From an uncultured Acidilobus sp. JCHS (GTDB lineage Archaea > Thermoproteota > Thermoprotei_A > Sulfolobales > Acidilobaceae), in assembly GCA_000495735.1 (NCBI GenBank), contig AYMD01000001.1, positions 207,231 through 271,230 of the forward strand: 64,000 nt of DNA, read 5' to 3'. Position numbers and translations under genes: made by a program. Below, piece by piece: positions 33,994 through 43,490 of this stretch. Under the pieces are notes generated by a model. That model saw nothing but the letters and a program-made list of their open reading frames with translations, ran no database searches and was not told the DNA's origin. Each line of letters starts with the position of its first letter. Position 1 is the stretch's first letter.

Positions 33994-35248
33994 GTAGCCT
34001 CGCTACGAAGGCCGAGATCGCTGTCGCGAGGAGGGCCGCGTCGAGGACGTATGAGACCAGGTCATCGTAGGCGTTACGCTGAAGGCTCAGCCTGCTGAGC
34101 CTGAGGGGCTGGGCCCTTTGCACGGAGATGTTAACGAGGCTCACGTTAAGCTCCTCAAGGCCCACACTGGTCACGTTAACGGTCACGGGCGGGAGCCTCA
34201 GCAGCTTCGGCAGGGCCAGGGCAGGCCTTGATGAGGAGGTCCAGCCCAGCACCTGTCCGCTGGAGCTCAGGTAGCCCTCAGCGGTCCCGTTCACGAAGAC
34301 CCCCACCTGCTCCTGCACGCCGCCTGGCAGGTAGAGGGTCCCAGTTATCTCGAAGCCTCCCTCAAAGGGGTAAAGGTAGTTGAGGGAGTAAGGGTAGTCA
34401 AAGGCCACGGTGACGCCATCCATGGCGCCTGAGCCCGTCAGGAACGCCTGGTAGGACCAGCCTGATGGGGGCCTCACGAAGAGGTCCCAGGTGTTGAGCC
34501 TCTTCGCCACGGCCTGGACGTAGCCGGAGGTCGAGAGGGCGTACGTTACGTTCTCCTCCATTATGTAGACGAAGGGCATGTAGCTCTGGTTAAGCGCGTA
34601 CTGCCCTGCCATGACCCCCTGGCCTACGAAGTACACGCTCACGTAGTCAGGGGCCTTGAGCCTGTAGGCCCCAGACGAGTTGAAGAGTATCACATAGCTG
34701 GAGCCGTCTGTGACGTAGCAGCCGCTATCATAGCAGTAGGCGCTAAGCGGGTAGTCGTATATGACGGTGTCGGCCGCTAGTGCCCTCGGCGACGACGGAG
34801 AGTAAGCCATGAGGAGGGGCCTGTATGGGGGGCTCAAGAAGGACTCCTCGACGCCTGCCCCGACGACCTGGTCTCCCTTGCAGGATATCGTGGTCAGCGC
34901 CCCGTTGACACCTGCCACAAGGGCCTCAGCGCCCCTAGAGGTTACAACTGCGAGGGCTGGTCGATCTTCATAGCTTCCGGCTATGAAGACCTCGTTGCCC
35001 TCTGAGCAAGCCGAGTAAAAGGTCACCGGGACCCAGTAGGCCCTGTCGCCCAGCTGGACCAGGGCCGTGCCGTTCTGCGACGTAAAGATTACCTCGCTCA
35101 GGTTGAGCGGGTTGAACCAGGCGAGCGTCAGGCTGGTGTTAGAGGCCACACCCCAGGCAGGCGGGGAGGGGTAGGGGGCCAGGGCCATGGCGGCCGCTGA
35201 GGACATAAGTATTACGTACACAAGGGCCGCCGCCACCCACCACCTCAA
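33986..35248 (-). CDS. Unknown secreted, membrane-anchored protein
   Basis: A 420-aa protein with an N-terminal signal peptide (WVAAALVYVILMSSAAAMA), an Asn/Ser/Tyr-rich extracellular part with several sequons and three or four Cys, and a hydrophobic C-terminal segment (YVLDAALLATAISAFVARL). Repeating strand-like stretches each containing a short turn suggest a beta-propeller or similar, but I do not recognise a family. TTG start at 35248. The preceding gene on this strand (35308) encodes another anchored surface protein 60 bases upstream, so they may form a two-gene surface unit. Confidence 0.65.
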   Translation of the reverse strand: MRWWVAAALVYVILMSSAAAMALAPYPSPPAWGVASNTSLTLAWFNPLNLSEVIFTSQNGTALVQLGDRAYWVPVTFYSACSEGNEVFIAGSYEDRPALAVVTSRGAEALVAGVNGALTTISCKGDQVVGAGVEESFLSPPYRPLLMAYSPSSPRALAADTVIYDYPLSAYCYDSGCYVTDGSSYVILFNSSGAYRLKAPDYVSVYFVGQGVMAGQYALNQSYMPFVYIMEENVTYALSTSGYVQAVAKRLNTWDLFVRPPSGWSYQAFLTGSGAMDGVTVAFDYPYSLNYLYPFEGGFEITGTLYLPGGVQEQVGVFVNGTAEGYLSSSGQVLGWTSSSRPALALPKLLRLPPVTVNVTSVGLEELNVSLVNISVQRAQPLRLSRLSLQRNAYDDLVSYVLDAALLATAISAFVARLPK

Positions 35249-35307
35249 GGCGAGACCCTGGGCTTGTCGGTGGCCAGGGCTTTAAGTAGGGAAAACAAAA
35301 GATAACG

Positions 35308-36738
35308 TCAGTGCCTCCTTGACAGCAGGACGAGGGCTACGAGGATCACTATGGCGGCCGTGGTGCCTCCTATGGTTGCGGCCTTGGCCGTAGAGCTGTA
35401 GCCGCTCGGCACTGTTACCGTAACTGAGGTCAGGTTGCCTATGGTCGTCTGCGATGGCTTAACTACGACGCCATTGACGCCCACCAGCGTGACCTCAACA
35501 TTGTCTATAGAGTGCACCGCCCTGGCCAGCCTCGTTAGGTTGTTCTCCTGGAGTATCTCAGAGGCGTTGTTGACAAGGTATGTTATGGCCGCCAGGCTCT
35601 GCTTGGGGTTCTTAGCCCCCGCCTTCTCGAAGAGCGGCGTCGCTATTGAGTAGCTGGTCTCTTCCTGCGACGTAGACACGTTAACGTAGAGCGTTGAGGG
35701 CACGACGACCCTGAAGTTCTCCTCTATGTAGGATATGATCTGCGCGCTGGCGTTAGCGAGCTCCTTAAGCCTCTTCAGGCCGTGGTAACCGAAGTCGAAG
35801 TTGGGCAGCCCCTGCAGGCCAGTCAGGCCCATCTGGCCGTTGAAGTTGGGCATGCCCTGCTCCGCCAGGGTCTGAAGGGCCTTCAAGGCATCGTTAATGA
35901 GGTCGTTTGAGGCGTTGACCTCAAGGTCAAAGGCCACAGTCCTTGAGGTGAAGTTGACGTCAGCGTAGCAGCTCGCGTTGAAGAAGCCAGGCCTGAGGGC
36001 AGCGTTCAGGGCTGCCTGTATCATGCCTAGCGTAGTGTTGGGCGGGGCCGGGGTCCCGTTGACCACTATCAGGGCGTAGAGGGAGAGGTAGGTGGAGCTC
36101 ATGAACACCTTGTACTCCTTGACCTGGACGCCGCTGACGTTGATTGACGTGAACGGGAGAGACGGGAGGGAAGGCTGCTGAAGCGTGAGGCCCTGCTGTA
36201 GGGGCGGGTACCAGGAGGCGTTGAGCCATATAGTCACCAGGTACTCAGCTGGGCTAGGGATCACCTCAACGGAGCCCAGGTAGGAAACGTTGAAGCTCCT
36301 GGAGAGGGTGCTGTTGTAATAGATCAGGTAGCTGAGGGCCCTGGTGATCTCAAGCCTCCCGTTCGAGGTCCTGTTCAGGTAGCCTACGTGAACGAGGGCG
36401 CCACTGAGCTCAGGGGGCTGTTGCTCCTCATTCCACTGCCAGTTGTCATTCCATTGCTGGCCCTCCTCCAGCTTACTTAGGTTAGGCATGAGGCCAGCGT
36501 GATGGATGCGGAAGAGGGTCGAGTTCTCATAGAACGTGACGGCTATCGAGGTGTTGCCCGGGACTTCATGGCTAACCTCTGCCGACCCGTTTACGAGGAC
36601 CCTCACGGCGTTGTTTGGGTAGACATAGATGTAATTGGCGTCATGAGAGAAGGCCTGGGCTGGGAGGACCGCCAGGAACATCAGGGCAACAAGGGCAGTC
36701 GCTGCCAATGAGCCCATAACCCTATTGAAGTCGTCCAT
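35308..36738 (-). CDS. Unknown secreted, membrane-anchored, heavily sequon-bearing protein
   Basis: A 476-aa protein: signal peptide (LAATALVALMFLAVLPAQAF), about 400 extracellular residues with roughly 20 N-X-S/T sequons and two central amphipathic stretches, then a C-terminal helix (AATIGGTTAAIVILVALVLL) and SRRH. It contains a Pro/Phe/Gly-rich NFNGQMGLTGLQGLPNFDFG segment. No known domain is seen. ATG start at 36738, with a minus-strand TATA (GTATATAAAG) around 36774-36783. It resembles crenarchaeal surface proteins anchored by one C-terminal helix. Confidence 0.7.
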   Translation of the reverse strand: MDDFNRVMGSLAATALVALMFLAVLPAQAFSHDANYIYVYPNNAVRVLVNGSAEVSHEVPGNTSIAVTFYENSTLFRIHHAGLMPNLSKLEEGQQWNDNWQWNEEQQPPELSGALVHVGYLNRTSNGRLEITRALSYLIYYNSTLSRSFNVSYLGSVEVIPSPAEYLVTIWLNASWYPPLQQGLTLQQPSLPSLPFTSINVSGVQVKEYKVFMSSTYLSLYALIVVNGTPAPPNTTLGMIQAALNAALRPGFFNASCYADVNFTSRTVAFDLEVNASNDLINDALKALQTLAEQGMPNFNGQMGLTGLQGLPNFDFGYHGLKRLKELANASAQIISYIEENFRVVVPSTLYVNVSTSQEETSYSIATPLFEKAGAKNPKQSLAAITYLVNNASEILQENNLTRLARAVHSIDNVEVTLVGVNGVVVKPSQTTIGNLTSVTVTVPSGYSSTAKAATIGGTTAAIVILVALVLLSRRH

Positions 36739-36865
36739 GTCTAAAGTCCCACCTACCTAATAGCGTCCCAGGCTTTATATACGGTTTCTCATATACCTGG
36801 AGGCCCTATACGGCATGATTATATGACACCGGTTAGCCCTTATTATCCTGAAAACCACGTCCTCT

Positions 36866-39202
36866 GTGGTGCCTAGCTTGCCTGTAAGGCCGAGGCTCAC
36901 CGTGAGCAGGTACGTGATATTCCTGGACTTCGAGGGCTTCAGGTACAGGGGTCATGAGGCCATAGAGCTTGAGTCGCAGGAGGACGTCAGGCTGGACGCC
37001 GAGGGGGTGAAGGTAACCTCCGTCAGGGCCAACGGGAGAGAGGTTGAGTTCAGCCAGGACGGGAGGAGCGTGACGATCAGGACTGGGAGGTTCTCAGGGG
37101 TCCTCGAGGTCGACTTCGAGGGGGAGGCCGCTGAGAGGCTGGTGGGCATCTACAGGGCTAAGCAGGACAACGACTACTACATATCGACCCAGTTCGAGTC
37201 AGTCCACGCCAGGAAGATGTTCCCATGCGTTGACGACCCTGCCTACAAGGCCAGGTTCAAGCTCACGGTGAGGGTGCCGAGGGACCTCCACGTCATATCC
37301 AACATGCCCATAGAGAGGGTCACGCTCGAGGGGGACAGGAAGGTCGTGGAGTTCTACGAGACGCCCCCCATGTCGACCTACCTCCTCTACCTTGGCGTAG
37401 GCAGGTGGGAGGAGCTGGCTGATGAGGGAGGCCGCTACATAGTGGCCGCCCCGCCCGGCAGGACCAGGTACGGAAGGCTAGCTCTCTGGGCCGCCAGGAG
37501 GAGCGTGGAGTTCTACGAGAGGTACTTCGGCATACCGTACCCGATGCCTAAGATGCACCTGATCGCTGTCCCGGAGTTCGCCTTCGGGGCTATGGAGAAC
37601 TGGGGCGCCATAACGTTCAGGGAGAACGCCCTCCTGGCCCCGGAGGACGCCGACCTGGCCCAGAGGAGGAGGGTCGCCGAGGTGGTGGCCCACGAGATAG
37701 CTCACCAGTGGTTCGGGGACCTGGTCACCATGAGGTGGTGGGATGACCTGTGGCTCAACGAGAGCTTCGCCACCTTCATGAGCTTCAAGGCCTTGAGCTC
37801 CTTCGCCCCGGAGCTGATGCCCTGGGAGAACTTCATTCTCGGCGAGACGGAGGGAGCCATGCTCAGGGACTCCCTCAGCACGACTCACCCCATACACGTA
37901 GAGGTCTCGACGCCTGATGAGATAGAGGGGATATTTGACGAGATAAGCTACGGCAAGGGCGCCAGCGTGCTTAGGATGGTCGAGTACTTCCTCGGGGAGT
38001 CGTTCAGGAAGGGCCTCTCGTCGTACCTTGAGCACTTCAAGTACTCCAACGCTGAGGCCCGTGACCTCTGGGAGGCCGTACAGCCCTTCACGACTGTTCC
38101 GGTGGTTGACCTCATGAACGACTGGATCATGAAGCCCGGCTACCCCTACGTAATAGCTCAACCCGAGGGGGACAGGGTCAGGCTAACTCAGCACAGGTTC
38201 TCCCTTGTCAGGAAGGTTGAGGACCTCACCTACATGGTCCCCGTGACGTTTGAGGTCAACGGGAGAAGGGTGGACGTGGTCCTCAGGTCAAGGGAGCAGG
38301 AGGTAACGGTAGGTGAGGAGGTCAGGAGGCTTAAGGCAAACCTTGACAGGGCCGGCTTCTACAGGGTCCTCTACAGGGACCTCTCGAAGCTCAGCGAGCT
38401 GAACTCCTTCGAGGCCTACGGCCTGGTCAACGACTACTACTACTTCATGCTCTCAGGTCTCGTTAGCAGGGACGAGTACCTCAGGGCAGTCAGCATGGTG
38501 GAGGGCCGCGCTGGGTACCTCCCTGCCCTTGAGCTGAGTGACCAGCTCTTCACCCTCTTCCTAGTCAACCCGACAGCCTTCGGCGACAGGGCGCTGAGGT
38601 ACCACAGGTCGCAGCTGGGGGCCGTCTCGGCGAGGCCCGAGGAGCACTTCAGGGAGCTGGCCGGCAGGCTGGCCCACAGGCTGGCCGCGATGGACCGCGG
38701 CTACGCCGGCGAGCTGGCCAAGCAGTTCGGGAAGCCCGTCGACCCCAACATGAGGCAGGCCGTCTACACGGCCTACGCCGTGGCGACGGGCGACCTGGAG
38801 GGCCTGAGGAGGGAGTACGACTCCCAGCAGCTGGACTCAGAGAAGGTCAAGGTGCTCAACGCGGCCGTCCAGGTAAGGGACAGGTCGGTGCTCGCCAGGG
38901 CGCTGGACTGGGTGGCCTCAGGCAAGAGGCAGAACATGCTCTACGTGCTGATGGCCGCCTACAACCCTGAGGGCCGTGACGTCCTCTGGGGCTGGCTGAG
39001 GGACGGAGGCCTTGACAGGCTTGAGAAGGCCTTCGAGGGCACGGCAATAGTCTACAGGTGGCTCATGGGCGTCATACCCTTCATAGGGCTTGGAAGGGAG
39101 AGGGAGGTGGAGGACTTCTTCGCCTCAAGGCCAGAGGGCTCAAGGCCTGAGATAAGGGGAGGCCTGGAGATCCTCGAGGCGTACTCCAGGCTCAGGTCAT
39201 AA
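36866..39202 (+). CDS. M1-family aminopeptidase (tricorn interacting factor-like)
   Basis: A 778-aa zinc aminopeptidase. GAMENWGAITF (about 241-251) binds the substrate N-terminus and HEIAHQWFGD (276-285) plus a downstream Glu (WLNESFATF) bind and activate zinc. Length and order match the archaeal tricorn factors F2/F3, which trim peptides released by the proteasome or tricorn. No signal peptide, so cytosolic. GTG start at 36866, near-leaderless after a TATA-like CTTATTAT at 36839. A serine peptidase gene follows 31 bases after its stop, giving a peptide degradation operon. Confidence 0.92.
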   Translation: MVPSLPVRPRLTVSRYVIFLDFEGFRYRGHEAIELESQEDVRLDAEGVKVTSVRANGREVEFSQDGRSVTIRTGRFSGVLEVDFEGEAAERLVGIYRAKQDNDYYISTQFESVHARKMFPCVDDPAYKARFKLTVRVPRDLHVISNMPIERVTLEGDRKVVEFYETPPMSTYLLYLGVGRWEELADEGGRYIVAAPPGRTRYGRLALWAARRSVEFYERYFGIPYPMPKMHLIAVPEFAFGAMENWGAITFRENALLAPEDADLAQRRRVAEVVAHEIAHQWFGDLVTMRWWDDLWLNESFATFMSFKALSSFAPELMPWENFILGETEGAMLRDSLSTTHPIHVEVSTPDEIEGIFDEISYGKGASVLRMVEYFLGESFRKGLSSYLEHFKYSNAEARDLWEAVQPFTTVPVVDLMNDWIMKPGYPYVIAQPEGDRVRLTQHRFSLVRKVEDLTYMVPVTFEVNGRRVDVVLRSREQEVTVGEEVRRLKANLDRAGFYRVLYRDLSKLSELNSFEAYGLVNDYYYFMLSGLVSRDEYLRAVSMVEGRAGYLPALELSDQLFTLFLVNPTAFGDRALRYHRSQLGAVSARPEEHFRELAGRLAHRLAAMDRGYAGELAKQFGKPVDPNMRQAVYTAYAVATGDLEGLRREYDSQQLDSEKVKVLNAAVQVRDRSVLARALDWVASGKRQNMLYVLMAAYNPEGRDVLWGWLRDGGLDRLEKAFEGTAIVYRWLMGVIPFIGLGREREVEDFFASRPEGSRPEIRGGLEILEAYSRLRS

Positions 39203-39233
39203 CTTTTTATTCACCTCAGGCCTTACCCCTCAG

Positions 39234-41183
39234 GTGCCCGTTTTGCCAGGGCTCAGGCCAGAGGACCTGGCTAAGTTCGTCCTGGTGTCAAGCCCCTCGG
39301 CCTCACCTGACGGCTCGAGGGCGCTGTTCGTAGTTACCAGGCCCAACCTCCAGCAGAACAGGTACGACAGCTCCATCTGGCTCCATGACGGCAAGGGCTA
39401 CTACCCGCTGACCTCAGGCCCAGGGGATACGTGCCCATCCTGGTCGCCGGACGGCTCGCTGATATCGTTCATAAGGACCGTCAGGCAGGAGGGACAGCCC
39501 CCTCAGTTCTCCCTGATGGTCCTGAGGCCCGGCCACGAGCCCTACGCCCTCTTCACCTGGCCCTTCGGAGTATCATCCCCCTCGTGGTCGCCGAGGGGCG
39601 ACTACATAGCCTTCACGGCCAGGAAGCCCCTCACCAACGAGGAGTGGAAGGACTACTCTAAGAGGGAGGTGCTCCTCGTTGAGAGGCTGCCCCCGTTCTT
39701 CAACGGGGAGGGCTTCATGTTTGACAGGCCCCGCAACATCTACCTCGTAGACGCCAGGGGAGGGGAGCCCAGGAGGCTGACCTCCCACGGCCTGGACGTG
39801 GGCGACTTCTCCTGGTCCCCTGACGGCAAGAGGCTGGCATACGTCAAGCAGCTCGACGAGGTGCAGGCCCAGTATGACGAGCTGAGGCTCCTCAACGTTG
39901 AGACGGGTGAGGACGTACAGCTGCTGTCAAAGGTCTCCATAGCATCAGTGGCCTGGATGCCTGACGGAAATAGGCTGGCCCTCCTCATGCACAGGCTCGA
40001 GAGGGGGCTCTCAAGCCACTACAGACTCTACTTCTATGACTTGAAAACCGGGGAGTTAACGAAGGCTGACGTAGGCCTCGACAGGAACCTCCTAAATGGC
40101 GTCAACAGCGAGGCCAGGGGGCCGTCGTGCTCAAGGCCCCTGCAGGCCTGGGGCGAGTGGGCCTACTTCCTTGTTCACGACGCTGGCAGGACGTGGCTCT
40201 ACAGGGCCTCCGCCTCAGGCAGGGTGGAGCCCCTGCTCAGGCCGGAGGACGCTGTCATAGACGAGTTCAGCGTGGGCCAGGAGGTCATCTACTACACGAG
40301 GATGACGGAGTCGGAGCTCAAGGAGCTCTACGTGCTGAGGGGAGGGGAGAGCGCTAGGCTCACCGACTTCAACTCTGAGCTACTGAGGCAGGCCTCCTTG
40401 CCAAGGGCTATCAAGGCCAAGGCTAGGTCGAGGGACGGCACGGAGCTTGACTACTGGGTCCTCATGCCTAGGGAGGTCAAGGGGAAGGCCCCCTGGGTTC
40501 TCTACATACACGGCGGCCCGAAGACCAGCTACGGCTACGGCTTCATGTTCACGTTCCACGTGCTGGCCTCCTCAGGCATAGCAGTGGTTTACGGCAACCC
40601 GAGGGGGAGCGACGGCTACAGTGAGGAGTTTGCTGACATAAGGGGCAGGTGGGGGACCGTTGACTATGAGGACCTGATGGCCATAGCCGACGACGCCATA
40701 GCTAAGTTCCCCCAGCTGGAGCCCTCGAGGGCAGGCGTGGCAGGGGGGAGCTACGGCGGCTTCATGACGAACTGGGTCATAACCCACACCTCGAGGTTCA
40801 AGGCGGCGGTCACCGAGAGGAGCTGCGTCGAGTGGTACAGCGACTGGGGCACAAGCGACATAGGGTGGTACTTCGACCAGGACCAGCTGGCGTCCCAGCA
40901 GCCCTGGAGGTCAGTAGATGCAATGCTTAAGGCTAGCCCATTGACGTACATAGAGAACGTGACGACGCCCCTCCTCATAATGCACGCCCTAGAGGACTAC
41001 AGGTGCCCGCTGAGCCAGGCCCTCCAGCTCTTCACGGCCCTGAAGACCCTTGGGGTCGAGGTCAGGATGGCCCTGTTCCCCGGCGAGAACCACGACCTGA
41101 CTAGGAGCGGGAGGCCCAAGAACAGGGTCGAGTACCTTAAGGTCATGCTTGACTGGCTGAGGTCACACCTGGGTGTGGCGTGA
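39234..41183 (+). CDS. S9-family serine peptidase (acylaminoacyl-peptidase-like)
   Basis: A 649-aa protein with an N-terminal seven-bladed propeller (repeats such as SPSWSPRGDYIAFTARK and DFSWSPDGKRLAYVKQ) and a C-terminal alpha/beta hydrolase. The catalytic triad is Ser in GGSYGGFMTNW (about 506), Asp in HALEDYRCPLS (about 587) and His in PGENHDLTRSG (about 620). This is the acylaminoacyl-peptidase/oligopeptidase S9C type, which removes blocked N-terminal residues or cleaves short peptides. GTG start at 39234. Its TGA overlaps the Nudix start. Confidence 0.92.
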   Translation: MPVLPGLRPEDLAKFVLVSSPSASPDGSRALFVVTRPNLQQNRYDSSIWLHDGKGYYPLTSGPGDTCPSWSPDGSLISFIRTVRQEGQPPQFSLMVLRPGHEPYALFTWPFGVSSPSWSPRGDYIAFTARKPLTNEEWKDYSKREVLLVERLPPFFNGEGFMFDRPRNIYLVDARGGEPRRLTSHGLDVGDFSWSPDGKRLAYVKQLDEVQAQYDELRLLNVETGEDVQLLSKVSIASVAWMPDGNRLALLMHRLERGLSSHYRLYFYDLKTGELTKADVGLDRNLLNGVNSEARGPSCSRPLQAWGEWAYFLVHDAGRTWLYRASASGRVEPLLRPEDAVIDEFSVGQEVIYYTRMTESELKELYVLRGGESARLTDFNSELLRQASLPRAIKAKARSRDGTELDYWVLMPREVKGKAPWVLYIHGGPKTSYGYGFMFTFHVLASSGIAVVYGNPRGSDGYSEEFADIRGRWGTVDYEDLMAIADDAIAKFPQLEPSRAGVAGGSYGGFMTNWVITHTSRFKAAVTERSCVEWYSDWGTSDIGWYFDQDQLASQQPWRSVDAMLKASPLTYIENVTTPLLIMHALEDYRCPLSQALQLFTALKTLGVEVRMALFPGENHDLTRSGRPKNRVEYLKVMLDWLRSHLGVA

Positions 41184-41743
41184 TGGGCGAGGAGCCCGAG
41201 ACCCTGGGGGAGAGGGAGCTGTGCAGGGGCAGGAGGGTCTCGCTGAGGTCGGTCACCTTCAGGTACGGGCCCTCGACCTTCGAGGCGGACAGGGTCTCCT
41301 TCGGGTCCTCAGTCGTGATACTCCCCGTGCTCGACGACGGCAGGGTCGTCCTCGTAAGGCAGTGGAGGCCTGCCGTGGGCTCCTGGGTCCTCGAGGCGCC
41401 CGCTGGCAGGGTTGAGCCTGGGGAGGAGCCTGCCCAGGCCGCAGAGAGGGAGCTTGAGGAGGAGACAGGCTACGCCGCCTCAAGGCTTGAGGAGCTCTAC
41501 TCCTCATACGTGTCCCCGGGCTACAGTGACGAGGTTCAGTACGCCTACCTGGCGAGGGGGCTCAGGAGAGTGGGAGCCAGGCCGGAGGAGGACGAGGTGA
41601 TAAGGGTAGTTGAGGTTGACCCTCGTGAGTACCTCTCGCAGGCCTCTGTCGGCGTGGCTGACCTGAAGACCGTGGCCCTCGTGGCCCTTTACCTGCTAAG
41701 TAAGGAGCGCGGGATAAAGGCCCCGGCGGAGGGACGCGAGTGA
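41183..41743 (+). CDS. Nudix hydrolase, ADP-ribose pyrophosphatase type
   Basis: A 186-aa protein. The Nudix box spans about residues 76-98, beginning GRVEPGEEPAQAAEREL and ending EEETGY, with all the conserved Glu metal ligands. The preceding RPAVGSWVLEAPAG and following SPGYSDEVQYAYLA fit the ADP-ribose pyrophosphatase subgroup. ATG 41183 overlaps the peptidase stop (TGATG); GTG 41180 is also in frame. It probably clears ADP-ribose or other nucleoside diphosphate derivatives. Next gene follows after 1 base, so part of the same operon. Confidence 0.9.
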   Translation: MGEEPETLGERELCRGRRVSLRSVTFRYGPSTFEADRVSFGSSVVILPVLDDGRVVLVRQWRPAVGSWVLEAPAGRVEPGEEPAQAAERELEEETGYAASRLEELYSSYVSPGYSDEVQYAYLARGLRRVGARPEEDEVIRVVEVDPREYLSQASVGVADLKTVALVALYLLSKERGIKAPAEGRE

Positions 41744-41744
41744 T

Positions 41745-42629
41745 ATGAAGCTGAGCGAGGAGGACCTCAGGAAGGCCAGGGAGTTCTGCGAGGACGAGCT
41801 GAGCTCATACATGCTCTACCTGACCCTGGCCCAGCAGGAGAGGGGTGAGCTAGCTAAGCAGCTGAGGCAGGCCGCGGAGCAGGAGAGGGGCCACTACGAG
41901 TTCTGGAGGTCGGTGGTCGGCTCCGACTGCAGCGTCAGGCCCCCAGGCAGGGCCTTCAGGGTCCTCTACAGGGTCTTCGGCCCAGTCTTCACCCTTCAGG
42001 CCCTTGAGAAGAGGGAGAGGAGGGCGGCCGAGGAGTACAGGGCCTTCAGGGACAGGCTGCCTGAGGAGATGAGACCATCGCTTGACAGGATAATAGCTGA
42101 CGAGGAAGGTCACGAGAGCGACTTCCTGAAGGGCCTTGAGGACGTCAGGGTGAGGTACCTGGGCTTCGTGGCCCTCGGCATGGCTGACGCGATAACTGAG
42201 CTCATGGGGGTCTACGCTGGCTTCCTCGGCGCCACCATGAGGACCCTCATGGTGGGCCTGGCAGGCCTTCTAGTGGGCCTTCCTGCGGCCGTCTCGATGG
42301 CGGCGGCAGCCTACCTGCAGGCCAGGCAGGAGGGCCACGTGAGCCCAGGCATGAGCGCGCTCGCCACAGGGCTCTCCTACTTCCTGGTGGCCCTGGTCCT
42401 CGCGCTGCCCTACTTCCTGACCACGAACATCGTGATCGCTATGACGGCCTCTGTGCTCCTGGGCGTCGCGGCCCTCGCGGCCTTCCACTTCTACAGCTCA
42501 ACAGTCAACGGCGTCAGCTTCAGGAGGGAGCTGGCGATAGGTCTGGCCATACTGTTGGCGGCAGCGGCAGCGGGCCTCCTATTCGGCGAGCTCATAGGGC
42601 TGGCCTTCCACCTGAGGGTGCTGGCCTGA
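41745..42629 (+). CDS. Ferritin-like/VIT1 fusion (membrane iron or manganese transporter)
   Basis: A 294-aa protein. Residues 1-135 are a ferritin-like four-helix domain with Glu/His pairs (EDELSSYMLYL, EQERGHYEFW, IIADEEGHESDFL). Residues 140-294 form a VIT1/CCC1-type membrane domain (GFVALGMADAITELMGVYAGFLGA plus four more helices). Such Er-VIT1/MbfA proteins export iron or manganese and protect from peroxide stress. The ATG follows the Nudix stop by one base, so they are co-translated; pairing with an ADP-ribose hydrolase could suggest redox stress, but this is inference. Confidence 0.85.
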   Translation: MKLSEEDLRKAREFCEDELSSYMLYLTLAQQERGELAKQLRQAAEQERGHYEFWRSVVGSDCSVRPPGRAFRVLYRVFGPVFTLQALEKRERRAAEEYRAFRDRLPEEMRPSLDRIIADEEGHESDFLKGLEDVRVRYLGFVALGMADAITELMGVYAGFLGATMRTLMVGLAGLLVGLPAAVSMAAAAYLQARQEGHVSPGMSALATGLSYFLVALVLALPYFLTTNIVIAMTASVLLGVAALAAFHFYSSTVNGVSFRRELAIGLAILLAAAAAGLLFGELIGLAFHLRVLA

Positions 42630-42681
42630 GGGCCCACATCCCTTAATTAGCGTTGAAGCCTATCGTTTAAGGGGGAGCCCT

Positions 42682-43458
42682 TTGTCACAGCAGCCAAGGG
42701 TCCAGAAGACCACGGTGATAAGGGTTGAGCTGACCGAGCAGCAGTACGAGGCCTTGTCGAAGAGGGCCAAGGAGGCGGGCTACAGCAGCGTTGAGGCCTT
42801 CGTAGAGGCCGCCATATCAGGGGCTGCGGCCGCGCCCGTGCAGCTGCCAGAGGGACTTGAGGAGAGGCTCACGAAGAGGGTTGAGAGGATCATACAGGAC
42901 GTCCTCAACCCGTTCACCCAGAAGGTCGACGAGCTGGCCAGGAGGCTGGCCCAGGTCCAGGAGGACGTGGAGTCCCTGAAGGAGGCCCTGAGGCAGAGGC
43001 CCCAGGAGAGGCCTGTCCAGAGGCCCCCAGCGGAGAGGGCGGCTGAGCAGTCCGCGGCCATTGAGAGGCTTAGGAGGCAGGGCGTGGTCTTCAGCGAGGA
43101 CGTGGCCTACCTGAGGGCCCCGGACAGGTTCTTCGCTAAGCTTGAGAGGCTCGGGGCGGTGGTCATACAGTTGCCCGAGGGCCAGGCAGCCGTCGACGCT
43201 GACTTCTGGAGGAAGTTCCTCGCGGAGCTTGAGGGCACCAGCCTGAGGGACGCAAGGCAGGTGGCGGACAAGCTGGCCGCCAGCATGGGCGACAAGGCCG
43301 CCGCGCTCTTCAATAGGCTCGTCAAGAGCGGCCTGGCCGTCTATGACGAGGACTCAAGGAAGTGGTCCGTCAGGTCAGTTAAGGGCAGGGTCCAGGCCGA
43401 GGAAGAGGAAGAAGGGGAGGAGGGCGAGGAGGAAGAGGGGGAAGAGGAGGGTTATTAG
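42682..43458 (+). CDS. RHH-like N-terminus with coiled coil and acidic tail, unknown function
   Basis: A 258-aa protein: an RHH/CopG-like N-terminus (TTVIRVELTEQQYEALSKRA, then YSSVEAFVEAAI), a Gln/Glu/Arg-rich coiled coil (about 65-125), a winged-helix-like C-terminal part (ALFNRLVKSGLAVYDEDSRK) and a highly acidic tail (EEEEEGEEGEEEE). The combination suggests a DNA-binding oligomer or chromatin/partition factor specific to crenarchaea, but I do not know the family. TTG start at 42682, 16 bases after a TATA-like GTTTAAG. Confidence 0.6.
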   Translation: MSQQPRVQKTTVIRVELTEQQYEALSKRAKEAGYSSVEAFVEAAISGAAAAPVQLPEGLEERLTKRVERIIQDVLNPFTQKVDELARRLAQVQEDVESLKEALRQRPQERPVQRPPAERAAEQSAAIERLRRQGVVFSEDVAYLRAPDRFFAKLERLGAVVIQLPEGQAAVDADFWRKFLAELEGTSLRDARQVADKLAASMGDKAAALFNRLVKSGLAVYDEDSRKWSVRSVKGRVQAEEEEEGEEGEEEEGEEEGY

Positions 43459-43490
43459 CGAGGCAAGACAGCTAGGGTAAGGCCGGCAGC

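Noticed and set aside
36854-36870. Hairpin ACCAC/GTGGT around the aminopeptidase start as a translation switch
   Set aside because: Only 5 pairs, and it lies at the start of a probably leaderless transcript; too weak to call.
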